Of a DNA stretch of 64,000 nucleotides, positions 59,115-64,000 are shown piece after piece. Position 1 is the stretch's first letter. The number at the start of each line of letters is the position of its first letter. The notes under the pieces were generated by a model. It did not search any database. It was not told the DNA's origin and saw nothing but the letters and a program-made list of their open reading frames with translations. The DNA comes from Pseudofabraea citricarpa (taxonomy: Eukaryota > Ascomycota > Leotiomycetes > Helotiales > Dermateaceae). The DNA lies in the NCBI GenBank assembly GCA_029641185.1, contig JAPWGK010000014.1, forward strand, positions 744,001 to 808,000, in the 5' to 3' direction. A program made the position numbers and the translations under genes.

Positions 59115-59538
59115 GGCTGGCAGTGCAATACTGAGGGTTTCTTAGGTTTTATGGACGGTAGTGTCTCACTAGTCGGTTGGTCCTTGGGAAATGGACTGCC
59201 CGTTCATACGCGCAGCTATCGTCTCTAACGATGCAAGATGAGGCTACTAATATTCGCATTTGAAAAGCGGAAAAGTTGATTTTGGAGTGAACCCGGAGAG
59301 GTCTGAGTTGAGGTCTATGCCATGGTGTTCGTGATGTAGGAGTCACCTGGACAGGTATAAAAATGATATGTTTGTTGCCTTCAAGGTAGAGGAGGATAAG
59401 GCACGAGGCGCATTGGGGAATGACCGCCTCTCGCTTAGAGATAGATACGGCAGAACTTGATAGACCGCCTTCAAGCTCTCTATGCGGCCAACACAACTAT
59501 TCTGGACAGCCATTACCCAGTCAAGTTTTGAATTCAGG
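59115..59538. promoter_or_regulatory. Head-to-head spacer, ATG9/COG6
   Basis: 424 bp between start codons. A second in-frame ATG for COG6 at 59482 lies within it. No element assigned. Confidence 0.45.
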
Positions 59539-61686
59539 ATGGCTACCGACTATTTTGCTGGTCGAAAACGACCCTCTATAGCTGATGGTGCAGAGCCGCC
59601 TCTATCTCCCACAACTCCATTGGCGCTGAGAAGTAATCCTCTCTCTTCTAAGCTCAGCAGTGTCCTTTCCGCCTCATATGCCGACTCAGATATCCGTGAT
59701 GCCCTGAACCTCTTAGACAAGCGTGGTCTGGAGAATACTGCAGAGACTCGCCGACAACTGCGACAGGACGTTCAGAAGGAAGTCATTGACTGCAATGGCC
59801 AGATCATACGTGAGTTTGGTCACGTGGCGGAGGTAAGCTCCTCTATTAGTACATGCTACAATTTTACCAAGCTAAGAAAAACATAGCAACTTAAACGCAT
59901 CGGTTTGACTATAGCAGCACTTAATCAGGGCTGTGAAGAGATGAAACGACATATCTCTGCTGCTCACCAAGAAACAGCACCAGTACTTGATGAGGCTTCT
60001 GAGCTGATGAAGCAAAAGGAACAGGTCGAAGAAAAGCAGCAATTGTTGAAAGCTTTCAATACTCATTTTATCCTTTCGGAAGATGACGTTACAACTCTCA
60101 CATCGACAGCCGAACCTGTGGATGACCGCTTCTTCACTGTTTTAGTACGTGCGAAGAAAATACAGAATGACTGTGAGATTCTTCTAGGCACGGAAAATCA
60201 GCGCCTTGGTCTTGAAATCATGGAGCAGACATCAAAGAACGTCAATAACGCCTTCCAAAAACTGTATCGATGGATCCAGCGTGAATTCAAGTCGCTTAAC
60301 CTTGAGAACCCTCAAATAAGCTCCTCGATACGTAGGGCACTTCGAGTTTTGGCAGAGCGGCCTTCACTATTTCAAAACTGTCTGGATTTCTTTGCTGAAG
60401 CTCGAGAGCAGATTCTTTCTGATTCATTTTACACCGCTTTGACAGGCACATCTGCAACCGGCGAAGAGGCTACCACCAAGCCCATTGAGCTAGCGGCACA
60501 TGATCCTCTGCGTTATGTTGGAGATATGTTGGCGTGGACTCATTCAGCCACCGTAAGTGAAAGGGAGGCACTTGAGGTGCTGTTCATTTCAGACGGGGAT
60601 GAGCTTGCGAAGGGGATCCAGGCAGGACGAGAGAATGAGCCGTGGAATCGTGTTACGGAAGAATATGACGCCACAAGCAATTTCGATGGTCTCAAGGCAC
60701 TAAATGAATTGACCGATCGAGATGTTGCCGGCGTTGCTAGAGTTCTCCGACAACGTGTTGGACAAGTTATTCAGAGTCACGAGGAAACCATCATGGCTTA
60801 TAAGATCGCCAACTTACTCAATTTCTACCGCATCACATTTTCTAAACTTTTAGGAGATGATTCTGTACTACTTGACTCACTAGCAACTCTCGAAGAATCT
60901 GCCTTGAGACAGTTCCGAGCACTGATGCGCGATAATGTAGCCAGTCTACATGGGGAAGCTCAAGTTGCACCAGCAGATCTTGGGCCTCCAGAATTCTTAC
61001 AAGAAGGCTTGAAACAGCTCACGGCCATCATGAAGACATATGATACATCTTTCACGTCTGCAGAGAGCCGGGAAGCAGACTTTGAGCCTACTTTAATTGA
61101 GTCTTTTGACCCATTCATAGAGACAGCTGAGGGCTTAGCCAAACATATGGAGATACCAGGAAGTGCCATCTTTCGTATAAATTGTCTTCTTACAGCGAGA
61201 ACAACTCTAGTAGCTTTTGGATTCACTACTCGACGTGTCACTGACCTTCAGGCGAAAATGGAGGAACACGCTACTACCCTCGTCGAGTATCAATACGCAT
61301 ACTTTAGAAAGAGTTCTGCTCTACAACCACTGTTGCAAGCATTAGAACCACTCTCAGATACCAACGAAGATCTTAGATCGATCCGAACACTTGCCGCATT
61401 CCAGCCAGATAGCTTGGCGCAAGCGAGTCAAATGCTGGACGATTTCCTTCCTTCGGCGCTGATGGATGCTATGGAGAATATAACACTACTTCAAAGTTCC
61501 AAGCTCGCTAGGGAAATCACTGAAGAAGCTGCTGAGAAATTCTGTGATGACTTCGAGCAGGTGGAGGAGAAGCTCATAGCAGCTGATGAGTTGCTCGAGG
61601 AAGAATCGACTGGGGAATCCACAGTGGAACCGTTGAGATCCGTGTTCCCAAGAACAAGTGGAGAGATTAGAGTGTTGCTTTCATAG
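59539..61686 (+). CDS. cog6: Conserved oligomeric Golgi complex subunit 6 (COG6)
   Basis: Two exons, 59539-59832 and 59887-61686, join in phase for 697 residues. COG6 is a lobe B subunit of the COG tether for retrograde intra-Golgi vesicles and binds SNAREs. The N-terminal block ([57 protein letters not shown]) is a diagnostic coiled coil. Further marks: [41 protein letters not shown] and [13 protein letters not shown]. The start at 59539 was preferred to the in-frame ATG at 59482, because the family N-terminus begins there and the extra 19 residues look unlike it. Confidence 0.95.
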
Positions 61687-63021
61687 ATTATGTAGCAGTC
61701 TCAAAGTCCAAAACTCGATTCCAAATCTGCGCAATGTTATTTTCATGCATCTTTCTACTTTCTGTGACGTCCATTGTGAAAATTAACAATTGGAAATCCA
61801 CGATATATTCATCAAATGAAGATCAAGGAAATATAACCCTAGCTTGATTTAGGACTAGATATTACTAAATATAAACGAGGGATAGAATAAAGTGTAAGCG
61901 ACACTTGTTATATCCGTTTGAGTGATTACAGATAACCAATGTACCATTGTACAAATGGTTTATAGTAAGAAAGTCAAGGATTATTTAGTCCTGTTATCAT
62001 TTACCAATCCATTTTCATGATGATCTACATCTTTCGCTCCAGCTCTGTCCTAGGACTTCCAAGCATTCAAAACGCATTGACAACTAGACAGAGCAACTTG
62101 AAGTTCTTGGAACTTTACATGATACAATAATAATCCAATAACTTTCAATCAGGAAGAAGAAGTACACTTTACGGTGGCCAGCTTACCACCACGTAATCCC
62201 GCCAAGAAGAAAATATAACGACGAGGCTTATGATAGCCAACAGGATCTGCCATGTAAAGAGGCACAAAAGCAGCTTGAAGAAGCGATATGATAAGAAGCT
62301 CCTCGCTAATGTCATGTTCCAGTCTATTGAGCTATTAGCCTATCAAGCTAGCTAGTAGCTCGACTCGACTAGCTGTAATACCTAGGTAGGTACGAATTGG
62401 CTAGAGACTCTTCCATGACGAGTTCATTGTAAATCTCAGCCAATGGTAGATGAATAGATCCAGGAAACTGTCTTCTTCCTACACTCGATCTGTATAACCA
62501 TTGGAATAATTTAGGCTCTTACTCGAGTTGTATGCGAAACTTTTGTGGCGACCTGGAGAAAAGTATATGTCTATAGTAAGAGCATAGGAGAGATTGGGAC
62601 TTACAATCGCCTAGAGAGAACCCCTCGTTGCACGGAATCGGCGGCCAAGAAAAGCCTGAGACTTGAGTACCGTATGAATGCGTATTGCCTGGGAATCCCT
62701 AGAAGATCGCCATCTAGCTTGGCTTTTGGAACTGGAAAAATAATATGGTACCGAGTTATGAGACAAACTAAATATTTGCGCAGAATTCAACGATCCTCCT
62801 GCACCAAACTGCTCGTTGCCAAGAGTTGCTATGCATGCGATATTTTCAGAAATTCAGACATGATTTGCAACAAGTTGGACCTGCAGGAACTATATTCAGA
62901 AGACCAATATGATATATTAAACAAATGAAATGGTTCACAGAGGTCCTCCTCTTTGGGAAAAAATTTAATCTGTTTCTGTCGACATAGTATGTACAATAGC
63001 GCCTCTTCCCCTGGTCCCTCT
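61687..63021. other. Convergent 3' spacer, AT-rich
   Basis: No credible gene. A 127-codon frame at 62545-62928 begins at GTG and has no recognisable features. CTAGCTAGTAGCTCGACTCG lies near 62346-62366. No repeat array. Confidence 0.5.
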
Positions 63022-63921
<900 letters not shown>

Positions 63922-64000
63922 GATGTGGTTGCTCGTGGCAATGTCGTTGGGGAGGGGTGTAATAATTCTTGAGTTCGTCTGTCCAGAAGCCGCTTGATGA
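63922..64000. other. Upstream DNA of the complex I gene, window edge
   Basis: Only 79 bases; nothing recognised. Confidence 0.4.

Noticed and set aside
62545..62928. 127-codon frame downstream of COG6
   Set aside because: It begins at GTG, has no recognisable domain, and lies in AT-rich convergent DNA.

Overview
This window is nuclear DNA of a filamentous ascomycete (Pezizomycotina). The evidence is short introns (about 48-120 bp) with GTAAGT-type donors and CTAAC-like branch sites, split single-copy genes, and a gene set typical of these fungi: VID27, a PMK1/FUS3-type MAP kinase, ATG9, SEC24 and TPS1. Protein wording and the AT-rich spacers suggest Leotiomycetes, but that rank is an inference. 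I see no prokaryotic, viral or intact transposon genes.

Layout. At 1-5.6 kb lies an accessory-looking, AT-rich block: the start of a zinc alcohol dehydrogenase, a 2-oxoglutarate/Fe(II) dioxygenase with an in-frame TGA, a fungal-type protein kinase and a membrane/coiled-coil protein, all on the minus strand. At 6-19 kb come VID27, an unrecognised basic protein, a J-domain protein, a leaderless GH18 chitinase, the head-to-head pair VPS51/RMI1, and the MAP kinase. A 3.6 kb gene-free, microsatellite-rich region lies upstream of the MAPK. At 22.8-34.8 kb are SEC24, a small membrane protein, NIF3/BolA (head to head), a 53-codon microgene with an ATG-only first exon, AP-1 beta-adaptin and a DEK-C chromatin-type protein. 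At 34.8-38.7 kb is an AT-rich island with two families of degenerate repeats and a 70-bp tandem array around one intronless 2EXR-like gene. At 40-64 kb are TPS1, a DXD glycosyltransferase, a single-pass membrane protein with a beta-rich exterior, mitoribosomal uS17m, a MIT-AAA ATPase (SAP1-like), mitoferrin, ATG9/COG6 (head to head) and the complex I TYKY subunit.

Functional themes. Much of the window is membrane-traffic machinery (VPS51, SEC24, AP-1 beta, COG6, ATG9, VID27). A second group is mitochondrial or iron-related (mitoferrin, complex I 8Fe subunit, uS17m, BolA-like, NIF3-like). These are housekeeping neighbours rather than a demonstrated pathway cluster. Exon structures were worked out by hand from splice sites, reading phase and remembered family conservation; most join in phase.

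I found no convincing undescribed multi-gene system. The items most worth checking are the premature TGA in the dioxygenase, the repeat island around the 2EXR-like gene, the 53-aa microgene, and a probable frameshift at the start of the glycosyltransferase.
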